Under the pieces are notes generated by a model. That model was given only the letters and a program-made list of their open reading frames with translations, was not told the DNA's origin and did no database searches. Both the position numbers and the translations under genes were made by a program. Of a stretch of 60,399 bases of DNA, positions 18,175 to 27,653 are shown one piece after another (the first letter of the stretch is position 1; each line of letters opens with the position of its first letter). Location of the stretch: positions 1 through 60,399 of the forward strand of contig JAJZDJ010000003.1 in assembly GCA_021828685.1 (NCBI GenBank). Direction: 5' to 3'. The stretch comes from Actinomycetes bacterium (GTDB lineage: Bacteria; Actinomycetota; Acidimicrobiia; Acidimicrobiales; Palsa-688).

Positions 18175-18860
18175 CAGTCCCCGACAGCTCTGCGTCGACT
18201 CCCCCGGTCGCAGTTCGTCGTCGAGCAGGCGTGCTCGCCGGCCACCACGGCGACGAAGCAGCGGCTCGGGCGGCCTTTGTCGACCCCGACCCCCAGGTAC
18301 GCCGAGCCGGCCTCGCTGCCCTGGTACGTTTGGGCGCGCTGAACTCTGATGACTTCGACGCAGCCGCCGGCGACGAATCGCTGCTCGTGCGCCGCCACGT
18401 CGGGGAGCTGGCGGGTTCGATATCGCAGCTACGCGGGCGCCAGACGGTCGTAGCAGCCCTGGTGGGCATGCTCGACGACGAGGATCCGGCCCTGGTGGAA
18501 GCCGCTGCCTTCGGGATAAGTGAGGCCGGATTTGCCGACGCCGTGCCGATGCCGCCTAGCGACAAGGCGGCATTGGACGCCCTCTGCAGGATCGCCTACG
18601 GGCATCCCGACACCCTCTGCCGGGAGTCGGCGGTTGTAGGTCTGGGCTGCAGCCAGTCGGAGGAGGGCCTGCGTGCCCTCCTGCATGCAATGGGCGACAA
18701 ACCGTCGGTGAGAAGGCGCTGCGTCATCAGCCTGGGAGCCTACGAGTCCGACCTGGCGTACGAAGCCATCGAGCGGGCTCTTTCGGACAGGGACTGGCAG
18801 GTTCGCCAGGCCGCCGAGGACCTGGCCGGAGCTACCCGAAGCGGGGCAAGCCGAACCTGA
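18171..18860 (+). CDS. HEAT-repeat domain protein
   Basis: Repeated DPQVRRAGLAALVRLG, ESAVVGLGCSQSEEGLRALLHAMGD, DRDWQVRQAAEDLAG. Confidence 0.8.
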   Translation: MTVPDSSASTPPVAVRRRAGVLAGHHGDEAAARAAFVDPDPQVRRAGLAALVRLGALNSDDFDAAAGDESLLVRRHVGELAGSISQLRGRQTVVAALVGMLDDEDPALVEAAAFGISEAGFADAVPMPPSDKAALDALCRIAYGHPDTLCRESAVVGLGCSQSEEGLRALLHAMGDKPSVRRRCVISLGAYESDLAYEAIERALSDRDWQVRQAAEDLAGATRSGASRT

Positions 18861-18939
18861 GGAAAGTTCGCCAGCATTTCACCTGTGCTTCGTGAGTTGT
18901 TCACCTCCAAGGCGCCGGGATCAGGCTAGAACGGGATGC

Positions 18940-19728
18940 GTGAAGACGGAAGTCAGCCGACCGGAGTCGAATCCGGCCACGAAGGCCAGGGGCCTCGACC
19001 TCGACGGTGCAGTCAACATGAGAGACCTGGGCGGCCTGGCGACCCGGGATGGGCGGATAACAAGGAGAAACCGGCTGTACCGCGGCGACAACCCCGGCTA
19101 CCTGAGCGACCGTGACGTGGAGACGTTCGAGAAGATAGGCCTGCGAACGGTCATCGACCTCAGATCGCAGGTGGAACGTCGCCGTGATCCTGTTCGTCCA
19201 TTGAGCCGGTGCGTCCCGGCGATGCTGCACGTAGGATTGCGGTACTCGTCGGACCCCGACAACGCTGTCGCAGACATATTCCCCGACGGTGTGACGTCCC
19301 TGCGGGATCTCTACGTCGCCTACCTGACGCATAGCGCCTCGGAGATCGCGGCGGTCTACGCCATTCTCGCGAGCCTGCGCACACTGCCGGCACTCGTGCA
19401 CTGCGCCGCAGGAAAGGACAGAACCGGTCTGATAGCGGCCCTAGTCCTCGGTTCGCTCGGCGTCGAGGACGACGTCATAGCCGACGACTACGCAGCCACC
19501 GCCACCAACATGGCGTCGCTGATCTCCCTTCTCGCAGCGGCAGATCCGCAAGCAAGCGACCACCTGCGGCATCTGGACCCGGTCATTCTGAGCGCAGATG
19601 GCGACACGTTGCTCTCTGTGCTCGAGTGGGTTCGAGCGCTTCACGGCTCGCTCGACGCGTTTGTCCGCCACTGCGGGGTGCCCGACGAAGACATCTCGGT
19701 ATTGCGCCACCGCCTTCTCGAATCCTGA
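18940..19728 (+). CDS. MptpB-like tyrosine-protein phosphatase
   Basis: NMRDLGGLATRDGRITRRNRLYRGD and P-loop HCAAGKDRTGL; GTG start at 18940 is a choice within the 18892 ORF. Confidence 0.88.
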   Translation: MKTEVSRPESNPATKARGLDLDGAVNMRDLGGLATRDGRITRRNRLYRGDNPGYLSDRDVETFEKIGLRTVIDLRSQVERRRDPVRPLSRCVPAMLHVGLRYSSDPDNAVADIFPDGVTSLRDLYVAYLTHSASEIAAVYAILASLRTLPALVHCAAGKDRTGLIAALVLGSLGVEDDVIADDYAATATNMASLISLLAAADPQASDHLRHLDPVILSADGDTLLSVLEWVRALHGSLDAFVRHCGVPDEDISVLRHRLLES

Positions 19729-19733
19729 GAAGG

Positions 19734-20732
19734 TCAGGTCATAAAAAGGTCGCGCACGGCCTCGAACTCTTCCAGGCACCTGCCCGCTCCGATCACCACG
19801 CACTCGAGCGGTGCTTCGACGAGATGCACAGGCAACGACGTCTCCGACGAGATGCGCTTGTCCAACCCCGAAAGCATCCCGCCCCCTCCCACGAGGTGGA
19901 TCCCCTGGCTGATCAGATCCTGGGCGAGCTCCGGCGGCGAATTGCCGAGGCACTTGACGACTGAGTCGACGATCGCTCCGACCTGTTCCTCGATCGCTTC
20001 GCGCACCTCCTCGGGGGCGAGGATGACAGTCTTCGGGAGGCCGGACATGAGGTCCCGGCCTCTCACTTCGGCTTTGACTGCGTCGCGTTCGGAAGGCCAA
20101 GCCGAACCGATCGCCAACTTGATCTCCTCCGCGGTCCGTTCCCCCACGGCGATCCCGTACTCCCTTCGCACATACGTCTGGATTGAAGCGTCGATGTCGA
20201 AACTCCCGACCCGGATCGCTTCCAAGGCAACCACACCGCCGAGCGAGATCACTGCCGTTTCGGTCGTCCCGCCTCCGACGTCGACGATCATGTTGCCGAG
20301 CGGCTCGTTGATGGGAAGACCGGCGCCGATAGCCGCCGCCATCGGCTGCTCGATCAGGTAGGCCCCATTCGCACCGGCGCCCCGAGCCGCTTCCTGGACG
20401 GCCCGCCTTTCGACTTCCGTGATCGCAGAGGGGACACATATGATCACTTTGGGCCGGTTGAAGCGTGAAACCCCGGTCCGCTGCAAAAGGAGGCGGATCA
20501 TCCTCTGGGTGATGTCGAAGTCGGTGATGGCCCCCTTGCGTAGAGGTCTGACCGCGATGATGTAGCCGGGCGTACGGCCGATCATCTGCCATGCTTCGTG
20601 CCCCATCGCCAGGACTTCCTGGCTGCGTGAGTTCAATGCGATGACCGTCGGCTCGTTGAGCACGATCCCCCGCCCCCGGGAGTACACCAACGTGTTCGCG
20701 GTTCCGAGGTCTATAGCCAGGTCTCTAGCCAT
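19734..20732 (-). CDS. mreB: MreB/Mbl rod shape-determining protein
   Basis: MARDLAIDLGTANTLVYSRGRGIVLNEPTVIAL; MIVDVGGGTTETAVISLGG; LVGGGGMLSGLDKRI. Confidence 0.93.
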   Translation of the reverse strand: MARDLAIDLGTANTLVYSRGRGIVLNEPTVIALNSRSQEVLAMGHEAWQMIGRTPGYIIAVRPLRKGAITDFDITQRMIRLLLQRTGVSRFNRPKVIICVPSAITEVERRAVQEAARGAGANGAYLIEQPMAAAIGAGLPINEPLGNMIVDVGGGTTETAVISLGGVVALEAIRVGSFDIDASIQTYVRREYGIAVGERTAEEIKLAIGSAWPSERDAVKAEVRGRDLMSGLPKTVILAPEEVREAIEEQVGAIVDSVVKCLGNSPPELAQDLISQGIHLVGGGGMLSGLDKRISSETSLPVHLVEAPLECVVIGAGRCLEEFEAVRDLFMT

Positions 20733-21051
20733 TCGGGCCGCTCCGTTCCTCACCGACGGGCGCGGGCGTGTCCCTCATCCGCACTTGGGACAGTTGGGAC
20801 ACTTGCGGGGCGACGGGCCTCACCTTGAAGTTACCTTCCGTGCCTTGTCCCGCGGGTCGGCCGGTCGGGCCCGACGTATTCCTGTCGGGCGCAAGGGCGC
20901 TGAGGCCCTTTTGGAACGACGCCATCTTCGCATCCACCGACGTCGGTACCCGGTGACGCCACCAGAGGACCAGGATCCCAACCGCTGCGACTGCGACAGC
21001 CCCGACCAGGTAGATGATGTTCGAGAGAACGGTGCTCGACGTCGCTGTCAC
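20725..21051 (-). CDS. Small membrane-anchored hypothetical protein
   Basis: N-terminal TM IIYLVGAVAVAAVGILVLWW; overlaps both moaE (GTGA) and mreB. Confidence 0.65.
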   Translation of the reverse strand: MTATSSTVLSNIIYLVGAVAVAAVGILVLWWRHRVPTSVDAKMASFQKGLSALAPDRNTSGPTGRPAGQGTEGNFKVRPVAPQVSQLSQVRMRDTPAPVGEERSGPNG

Positions 21052-21527
21052 TGGCCGACCTCAGCTATCTCGTGCGCGTCGAGCCCCCAGCCGTCTCCGC
21101 CTGACCAGACTTCGCGTTTCCAGATCGGCACGGACCGCTTCACCGAGTCGATGCAATAGCGCGCCGCGTCGAAGGCCTCCCCCCGGTGCGCTGCCGAAAC
21201 GGCAACGACAACCGAACATTCTTCGAGCTCGAGCGGTCCTGTCCGGTGCCAGATCACGACCCGTCCGATACCCGCCCAGCGGGACAACGCATCTCCAGCT
21301 ATCGCCTCCAGACGCGGGACCACCTGCGACTCGTATGCCTCGTATTCGAGCATGGTGACCCCGGGGCGACCTTCGGCATGGTCTCGGACCGTGCCGGCGA
21401 ACAGGACTATCGCACCACAGTCGGCCCGGCGTACCCACGTCCAGGCACGATCCACCGGCAACTCGGAGGTGGTCAGCGCAAGCCACACCATCTCGTCGTC
21501 GCCCGGTGGATTCTCTAAAATGTCCAC
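21048..21527 (-). CDS. moaE: Molybdopterin synthase catalytic subunit
   Basis: GAIVLFAGTVRDHAEGRPGVTMLEYEAYE; VAVSAAHRGEAFDAARYCIDSVKRSVPIWKREVW. Confidence 0.93.
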   Translation of the reverse strand: MDILENPPGDDEMVWLALTTSELPVDRAWTWVRRADCGAIVLFAGTVRDHAEGRPGVTMLEYEAYESQVVPRLEAIAGDALSRWAGIGRVVIWHRTGPLELEECSVVVAVSAAHRGEAFDAARYCIDSVKRSVPIWKREVWSGGDGWGLDAHEIAEVGQ

Positions 21528-21594
21528 CAGCCCATGCTAGGGCGCCGGAGCCGCGATGACACCTCGATATTGACTGTCATTAGGCTCGTAGCTC

Positions 21595-22920
21595 GTGGGC
21601 CCACCGTTCGACAGCACCGAACCTGACCCAGAATTCGATGACGGCCCGGCCGGCGAAGCAAGCTTCGAGGACGCGGGTCCTGTCTACGCATGGCTTCCTC
21701 CTCCCGACGATCGGCTATGGCGGCACCCCTCCGAATCGTGGGCGGCTACGTTTCAGTCCCAGCAGGCCGACCTGGCGCAGAATCCTCTCGTCGGTCGGCT
21801 GACGTCCAACGAATGGGGCCGATTCGTGGTCACGGGGGTCGTCGCGGGATTGGTCGCAGCTTTGGTCGTGTCCGGCCTTGCGACCGCCGAAGGGTGGTGG
21901 GGTGGGCGGACGATAGTCTCGCCCGTAGGCGGGTTCGCTTCCTCGGCGGTCTCGCTCGCCACTCAGGGAAGCTCCACAAGCACCGCTAGCGGCGCTGACT
22001 GGACCTCGGTGGACGACATGACCGTGCCGTCGGTCATGGCCATCACCGTTAGCGGCGCAGGCGGCCCCCAACAGGGCAGCGGTGTCGTCCTCGCGTCCTA
22101 CAGCGGCCGCTCGTACCTCGCAACAGACCTCGCGCTTTTCGCTCCCGGTGAGGCCGCCGGCTACGTCGGAGCAGTATCGCTCACCACGATGGCAGGCCAG
22201 ACGGTTTCCGCAAGGCTCGTCGGCGAGGACAAAGCGGAGGGGATCGCAATCGTCGAATTCTCGAGCCTCCCCGGCCTGCCTCCTGCCCTGACCGGCAGCG
22301 TGGCTGACATTCGCGAGGCGTCGACCCTTCTCGCAGTGGGGGCCCGAAGCTCGTCGTCGCTCGGCCTCGGTGTAGTAAGCAGCACCGACCGGGCGGTGGA
22401 CGTCGGGAATGGCGATCCGATGTACGACCTAGTGGAAATGTCAACCTTGCCGCTCACCGCGGCAGGGCGGGGCAGCCCCCTCGTTGATTCCTTCGGCCAG
22501 GTGGTGGCGATCACCGTTTCGGTCGATGCGACTGCGTCAAGCGACCAGCAGGCGACGTTCGCCGTCCCCATCGACAAGGCCGCCAGGGCCACCCGCGAAG
22601 TTGTCGACGGGCTCAGAATCTCACAACCATGGATAGGCACCACGAACGCAACTGGCATACCGTCACAGATCGCTTCGCAGATGGGTATCCAGGGAGGGGT
22701 GCGCATAGGCGAGGTAATAAAGGGAAGCCCTGCCCAAAAGGCCGGGATCCAGGTCGGCGACGTGGTCACGAGCTTCGACGGCGCACCGATTGATTCAGCT
22801 GGGTCGCTCCTCGCCGATGTGTGCGCGCTCAGTCCTGGCGCCACCGTGCCGGTGACGTTCGTTCACGCTAAGCAGACAGTGCACGCCGTCATCACGGTCG
22901 CAGCTCAACCTCAGGAGTAA
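21595..22920 (+). CDS. Membrane-anchored HtrA-like PDZ protein, predicted pseudoprotease
   Basis: TM segment then trypsin-like fold (PSVMAITVSGAGGPQQGSGVVL; GRGSPLVDSFGQVVAITV) and PDZ (GSPAQKAGIQVGDVVTSFDGAPI). Confidence 0.8.
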   Translation: MGPPFDSTEPDPEFDDGPAGEASFEDAGPVYAWLPPPDDRLWRHPSESWAATFQSQQADLAQNPLVGRLTSNEWGRFVVTGVVAGLVAALVVSGLATAEGWWGGRTIVSPVGGFASSAVSLATQGSSTSTASGADWTSVDDMTVPSVMAITVSGAGGPQQGSGVVLASYSGRSYLATDLALFAPGEAAGYVGAVSLTTMAGQTVSARLVGEDKAEGIAIVEFSSLPGLPPALTGSVADIREASTLLAVGARSSSSLGLGVVSSTDRAVDVGNGDPMYDLVEMSTLPLTAAGRGSPLVDSFGQVVAITVSVDATASSDQQATFAVPIDKAARATREVVDGLRISQPWIGTTNATGIPSQIASQMGIQGGVRIGEVIKGSPAQKAGIQVGDVVTSFDGAPIDSAGSLLADVCALSPGATVPVTFVHAKQTVHAVITVAAQPQE

Positions 22921-22959
22921 CGCCGCCTCAGGGGCAACTCCGCCTCAGGCGTGAAGCGC
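22909..22959. repeat. Degenerate 17-bp tandem repeat, about 3 units, spanning convergent stop codons
   Basis: CCTCAGG at 22909, 22926 and 22943; first units CCTCAGGAGTAACGCCG / CCTCAGGGGCAACTCCG. Confidence 0.65.
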
Positions 22960-24042
22960 CGACCTGTTCGTTCTGCGCCTTCTGGATAAGAGAAATGCCG
23001 TTACGAGAGCGAGGACGCTCCCCGCAGCGCAGAGCGCAACGACCGTGTTGAAGTTCTGGCGCTTGCCTGGTGGCAAGTCGTCCCAATGCCACTTCCCGTC
23101 GGTTTCGACAAGTGCTTCCGCGCTCGAATACGCCGGACGCCAGCCGAGCGACACCAAGCGGTCCGGGGACACGACCCAAGGATGCGTCGCGTATGCGAAC
23201 GCTTCGGGGGGCACCCCGCGCCGCCCGAGCTTCCAGCCGAGGGTGCTCAGAGCGTAGGCAAGCCGTCCCGGCATGCCTACTTTCGCGATACCGCCGGCAA
23301 GCTGGCGTGCTTCGTCCTCGCTGATGCCGGAATCGGGGGCCACGTTGAAGACCCCGTCGAGGCGGTTCTCCCACGCGAAGACCACCGCTGAGACCAAGTC
23401 GTCCACGTGGAGGTACTGAACCAGGCGGTCCGGTTGGGCTACGAGAGGCGTTCTTGTAGCTTCCAGTGCCTGGTAGAGCGGCTTGTCGCCGGATCCGACA
23501 GTCACCGCAGGCCTCATCACCGCTACCGGCACGGACCGATGAATGTCGGACCATTCGGCGATGACCCTCTCGGATTCAGCTTTGGCAACGGCGAAAGGAA
23601 GCTCAGGATTCGGAAGTATCCGGGATTCCTCGCTCAGCGGCACGTCGTTGTCCGCCCACGCGCCATATACGGTGGCGCTCGAAACATGGACGACCGATCC
23701 AGCCCCGCACTGGGCGGCAACTTCGAGGACGGACTTGGTCGAACGAGAGTTCGCAGCCGCCACGAGCGGCCGGTCCTGCGAGTCGAGTCCCATCGTGTCG
23801 CCGGCCGCCCATGCGAGGTTGACCACGGACGCGTTGCCTTCGATGCCGGCGACGAGCTGGGCGTAATCGACCGCACCCGGCTCCGAGAGATCCGCGACGA
23901 CGGCCACCAGCTTCGGGTGGCTGGCTTCGCATCGGAGCAGATCGATGCCGACAACTTTGTGGACGTCATCACGACCGAGGAGGGTTTCGACCACGCGGCA
24001 GCCGATGGAGCCGGCCGCCCCGGTGACCACGACAGTATTCAT
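22945..24042 (-). CDS. NAD-dependent epimerase/dehydratase
   Basis: MNTVVVTGAAGSIGCRVVETLLGRDDVHKVVGID; VVHVSSATVYGAW. Confidence 0.88.
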   Translation of the reverse strand: MNTVVVTGAAGSIGCRVVETLLGRDDVHKVVGIDLLRCEASHPKLVAVVADLSEPGAVDYAQLVAGIEGNASVVNLAWAAGDTMGLDSQDRPLVAAANSRSTKSVLEVAAQCGAGSVVHVSSATVYGAWADNDVPLSEESRILPNPELPFAVAKAESERVIAEWSDIHRSVPVAVMRPAVTVGSGDKPLYQALEATRTPLVAQPDRLVQYLHVDDLVSAVVFAWENRLDGVFNVAPDSGISEDEARQLAGGIAKVGMPGRLAYALSTLGWKLGRRGVPPEAFAYATHPWVVSPDRLVSLGWRPAYSSAEALVETDGKWHWDDLPPGKRQNFNTVVALCAAGSVLALVTAFLLSRRRRTNRSALHA

Positions 24043-24095
24043 TGGCCTACGATGCCGATACGCTGGGAGGCGCTGCCGGAGCGAAACGAGAGCAA

Positions 24096-25331
24096 ATGAG
24101 CACACCACAGGGATTCGGGCCAAGCGGGCCGTTCGAGGGCGGACCTTTCGCCGAGCTCATGCGCAGCATTGCCCACATCTTCGCCAATCAGGGTCCTCTC
24201 AATTGGGAGATTGCCAAGCAGATGGCAGACTGGGCTGCCAATGACGGGCAGCCGGAGGCCAATCCCGACCCCGTGTGGCGCGTGCGCCTCGAGGAGTTGC
24301 TGCGAGTCGCAGAAATGCACGTTGCGGAGGCTACAGGCTTGGCGTGGCCTTCGGAAGGTTTGACCACCGTCGCGTCAATCACCCGGGTCGAGTGGGCGAG
24401 GCGCACCCTCGACGACTGGAAGGGTCACTTCGAGACGCTCGCTTCTCGGATTGCGACTCCGGCGGATCAGACGGGCGATTCCCCTACAGCACCTGGACAG
24501 CCCCCCTGGCTGGCGCAAGGCCAGGAGCCGGGGGGTGATCCCCTGGCCTCGCTGTTCTCCGGCATCCCACAGATCCTCGGCCCGTTCCTCCTCGGTCTGC
24601 AGGCGGGGTCCATGGTGGGACAGCTCGCCAAAACAGCCATGGGGCAGTTCGACCCCCTGATGCCGAGGCCATTCCGGACCGAGATAGCGGTTGTCACCTC
24701 CACGGTGCAGCAGTTCGCCTCCGAGTGGAGCCTTCCCGAGGACGACGTGCGGATGTGGATCTGCCTAAACGAGACATTCCACCGAGCGGTTCTCGGCCAG
24801 CAGTTGGTGTCAGATCGCCTGAATGCCCTGGTCGAGGCCTACGTGGGTGCCTTCAGCGCCAGGACGGACCCGATCGAAGCACGCCTGGCAGGAGTCGACC
24901 TGAGCGACATGGCAAGCATGCAGGAGGCTTTCGGTGATCCCTCGACCCTGCTGGCGGAAATGCAGAACGATGCTCAGCGTTCGCTTCAGGCGCAGCTCCG
25001 AGCGATCCTTTGCGCGATCACCGGCTACGTCGACTTCCAGATGGACTCTGTGGGCCGCCGGCTCGTCGGTTCGTACCCTGCGATGGCCGAGGCGCTGCGC
25101 CGGCGCCGTCTCGAGGACACCCGAGGTTCGACGATGCTCGCCCAACTGTTCGGGATTTCGATGTCCCAGGACGATTACGAGGCAGGGCGGTCCTTTGTCC
25201 ATGGCATCGTGGAGCGGGCGGGTGAGCCCGCATTGGCGCGTCTGTGGAGTTCCGAGCGTCACCTGCCGACCCCAGCCGAGCTCTCGGCACCCGGTTTGTG
25301 GCTCGCCCGCATCGACCTTCCAGGCGAATAG
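24096..25331 (+). CDS. Zincin_2 / coenzyme F420 biosynthesis-associated family protein
   Basis: LQAGSMVGQLAKTAMGQFDPLMPR, VQQFASEWSLPEDDVRMWICLNETFHRAVLGQ. Confidence 0.8.
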   Translation: MSTPQGFGPSGPFEGGPFAELMRSIAHIFANQGPLNWEIAKQMADWAANDGQPEANPDPVWRVRLEELLRVAEMHVAEATGLAWPSEGLTTVASITRVEWARRTLDDWKGHFETLASRIATPADQTGDSPTAPGQPPWLAQGQEPGGDPLASLFSGIPQILGPFLLGLQAGSMVGQLAKTAMGQFDPLMPRPFRTEIAVVTSTVQQFASEWSLPEDDVRMWICLNETFHRAVLGQQLVSDRLNALVEAYVGAFSARTDPIEARLAGVDLSDMASMQEAFGDPSTLLAEMQNDAQRSLQAQLRAILCAITGYVDFQMDSVGRRLVGSYPAMAEALRRRRLEDTRGSTMLAQLFGISMSQDDYEAGRSFVHGIVERAGEPALARLWSSERHLPTPAELSAPGLWLARIDLPGE

Positions 25332-25386
25332 GGGAAAAAAGGAACATCCTTCAAGGATCGACCTGCAGCGTACCGATAACGAGTTC

Positions 25387-26154
25387 ATGGCTGAGCTCCC
25401 GAATCCGCCCGACCTCGACAAGAGCGGGCCTCCCGCCGAAGCATTCCGACGCCAGGCGCTCGAAGCGACCCTGGCGGAGGCGTTACGCGACTCGCGCCTT
25501 TCCGCAGGCCCGGTCGCCCCGCAATCCCCAGACGGTCGGCCAACGGTTGCTCCGCCGCCCAATCCTGGCGCATCGCCCCGCCCGGCACCGTCGATGATCG
25601 GCTCGAAGCTTTCCGCGGCGTTAGCTCCCGCAGCGTCCGGCGAACCGGGAGGCGCCCGTTCACTCGGGGTGAACCGGCTTGTCCCTCCTACCGGCATCAG
25701 CGGCGATTTGCGCGTCTCCTCCGACGCAACTGCGACGAGCAGCCTCGGAGGTAGCCTTACCCAAAGCGCTGCGGCGTCCGCCTATTCGCTCGGCGGCTCC
25801 AACACCCTCGAACCTGACGAAGTGAACGCCGTAATCGAGCTGCGCAAGCCTTCTACTGCCTCTCCCCGAGGTGACCAGTCCCGGCCCGACGCCCCCGCGT
25901 CGCCTGGCGCCGGGGCGTCCCAGAAGTCGGCGGCAGCTGGCTCGCGAGACGAGGCCGCCCGCCGCGCTGCCGCAATCGGCGCAATCCCTCCCTGGAGCCC
26001 TGAAGCTGACGACATCCTGCCGGGCTTGGCGAGCAAGCGGGGAACCAAGGCGGCGAAGCTCGCTAAGTCGCGCAAGGAGCCGAAGAATCAGAAAGCCCCG
26101 AAAGCGAAGCGCTCGTCGGGAAACTTCGCAACCGCGAAATCCAAGAGGCGCTGA
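25387..26154 (+). CDS. Low-complexity hypothetical protein with Lys-rich C-terminus
   Basis: MAELPNPPDLDKSGPPAEAFRRQ...; Pro/Ala/Ser-rich, ends KRGTKAAKLAKSRKEPKNQKAPKAKRSSGNFATAKSKRR. Confidence 0.6.
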   Translation: MAELPNPPDLDKSGPPAEAFRRQALEATLAEALRDSRLSAGPVAPQSPDGRPTVAPPPNPGASPRPAPSMIGSKLSAALAPAASGEPGGARSLGVNRLVPPTGISGDLRVSSDATATSSLGGSLTQSAAASAYSLGGSNTLEPDEVNAVIELRKPSTASPRGDQSRPDAPASPGAGASQKSAAAGSRDEAARRAAAIGAIPPWSPEADDILPGLASKRGTKAAKLAKSRKEPKNQKAPKAKRSSGNFATAKSKRR

Positions 26155-26177
26155 CCGATTCATCCACCTTCGCGTTA

Positions 26178-27236
26178 GTGTCTCGACTTGCTATGGCCGG
26201 CGGACGTGCGCGCAGAGCAGTCCGCGAGACCGGCATCACTTTGATCACGCTCGGCGTGGTGGTGCTTCTGTTCGTCGCCTATCAGCTTTTTGGCACCAAC
26301 TTCTCGGAGAGTCACAGCCAGTCGGTTCTGGCAAAGCAGTTCTCAGCCCTTGCGGCAGCCGACGCGTCGCAGGCACCGAAAGCCGCCTCCGGCGGCACGG
26401 CGGCCGCCCCGACAGCTGCCGCGCAAAGCACAGCTGCTGTCGGGACCGCGACCAAGGGCGGGTCCGGTGCGGAAGTGCTGCCCTCGGTGCCGACGGGACA
26501 TGCTATCGACCACCTTTCGATTCCGGCTATCGGCGTCGACAAGTTCGTGGTGGAGGGTACCGCTGAAGCCGATTTGGCAGAGGGCCCCGGACATTACAAA
26601 GGAACGGCCCTCCCGGGCCAGGTCGGCAACGTCGGCATCGCCGGTCACAGGACCACATTCGGAGCGCCTTTCTTCAAGTTGGGACAGCTCAAAGTCGGCG
26701 ACTCGATCTACATCACGGACCTCTCCGGGCACACCTGGCTCTATTCGGTCTCGGAGGCGCCACTTGTGGTGAGCCCGACCGACGTGGCGATCCTTGCTCG
26801 AACACCGTTTGCGCAGCTGACGCTCACCACCTGCAACCCGATCTTCTCTGCGACCAGCCGGCTCGTAGTCATAGCCCGCCTCGTCGGTAGCGCAGTTCAC
26901 GTGACGACGGAACCTGCGCCAGCAATCTCCACGCTCGCGTCCGGCACTGCGAGCGCCGGGACCTCCACCAAAGCGCCTTCCTCGGCGACGGCGCCGAAGA
27001 CGCCGACGGGGAAGGTGACCGGCTTCAACTCGGGCGGCGGCAGCGCCAAGGCGTGGTTCCCCGCCCTGTCCTACGGGCTCGGGGCGATCCTTCTGTGGCT
27101 GTCGGCGCGGATCTTGATGACGACGTGCAGGCGCTGGCGTCGCCTTGGCGTACTTGCCGCCGGTATCGCTGCATGTGCGGTCCCGCTCTGGTTCTGCTTC
27201 GAGAATGCAACGCGACTGCTACCGCCGAGCGTCTGA
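26178..27236 (+). CDS. Class E sortase
   Basis: HLSIPAIGVDKFVVEGT, GIAGHRTTFGAPFFKL, TLTTCNPIFSATSRLVV (catalytic Cys/Arg); TM at both ends. Confidence 0.9.
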   Translation: MSRLAMAGGRARRAVRETGITLITLGVVVLLFVAYQLFGTNFSESHSQSVLAKQFSALAAADASQAPKAASGGTAAAPTAAAQSTAAVGTATKGGSGAEVLPSVPTGHAIDHLSIPAIGVDKFVVEGTAEADLAEGPGHYKGTALPGQVGNVGIAGHRTTFGAPFFKLGQLKVGDSIYITDLSGHTWLYSVSEAPLVVSPTDVAILARTPFAQLTLTTCNPIFSATSRLVVIARLVGSAVHVTTEPAPAISTLASGTASAGTSTKAPSSATAPKTPTGKVTGFNSGGGSAKAWFPALSYGLGAILLWLSARILMTTCRRWRRLGVLAAGIAACAVPLWFCFENATRLLPPSV

Positions 27237-27239
27237 GGA

Positions 27240-27653
27240 TCAGACCCCTAATGCTGCCGACAGGGCATCTATCACCGCCAGGTCGTGGGGGTAGCTGAGC
27301 CTCGACTTTGCCTCAGGCAGCGACACCCACAGGGCGGCGTCTACCTCGTTGGCCCCAGCTGGATCGCCGGAGGCGACGGTCATGGCCCAGTATCTGACCC
27401 GCTTGACGAGCCCGCTACGATCGAGGTAGGTCGTCGCAGGAAGTTCGGGCCCGAGCGCTGCGCAGAGCGTCGTCTCCTCTTCGACTTCGCGAAGGGCGGC
27501 CTCCTCGTCTGTTTCGCCAGGGTCGACTTTTCCCTTGGGGAGGCTCCAGTCGTCGTATCTCGGCCGGTGCACCAGCACCACCTCCAACGCAGACCCTTGA
27601 CGCCTCCAAACGACACCGCCCGCCGCAAGAACCATGTCACCGGTCAGTGTCAT
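27240..27653 (-). CDS. NUDIX hydrolase (MutT1-like, NUDIX domain only)
   Basis: Nudix box GKVDPGETDEEAALREVEEETTL; ATGA overlap with the ppk stop. Confidence 0.9.
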   Translation of the reverse strand: MTLTGDMVLAAGGVVWRRQGSALEVVLVHRPRYDDWSLPKGKVDPGETDEEAALREVEEETTLCAALGPELPATTYLDRSGLVKRVRYWAMTVASGDPAGANEVDAALWVSLPEAKSRLSYPHDLAVIDALSAALGV

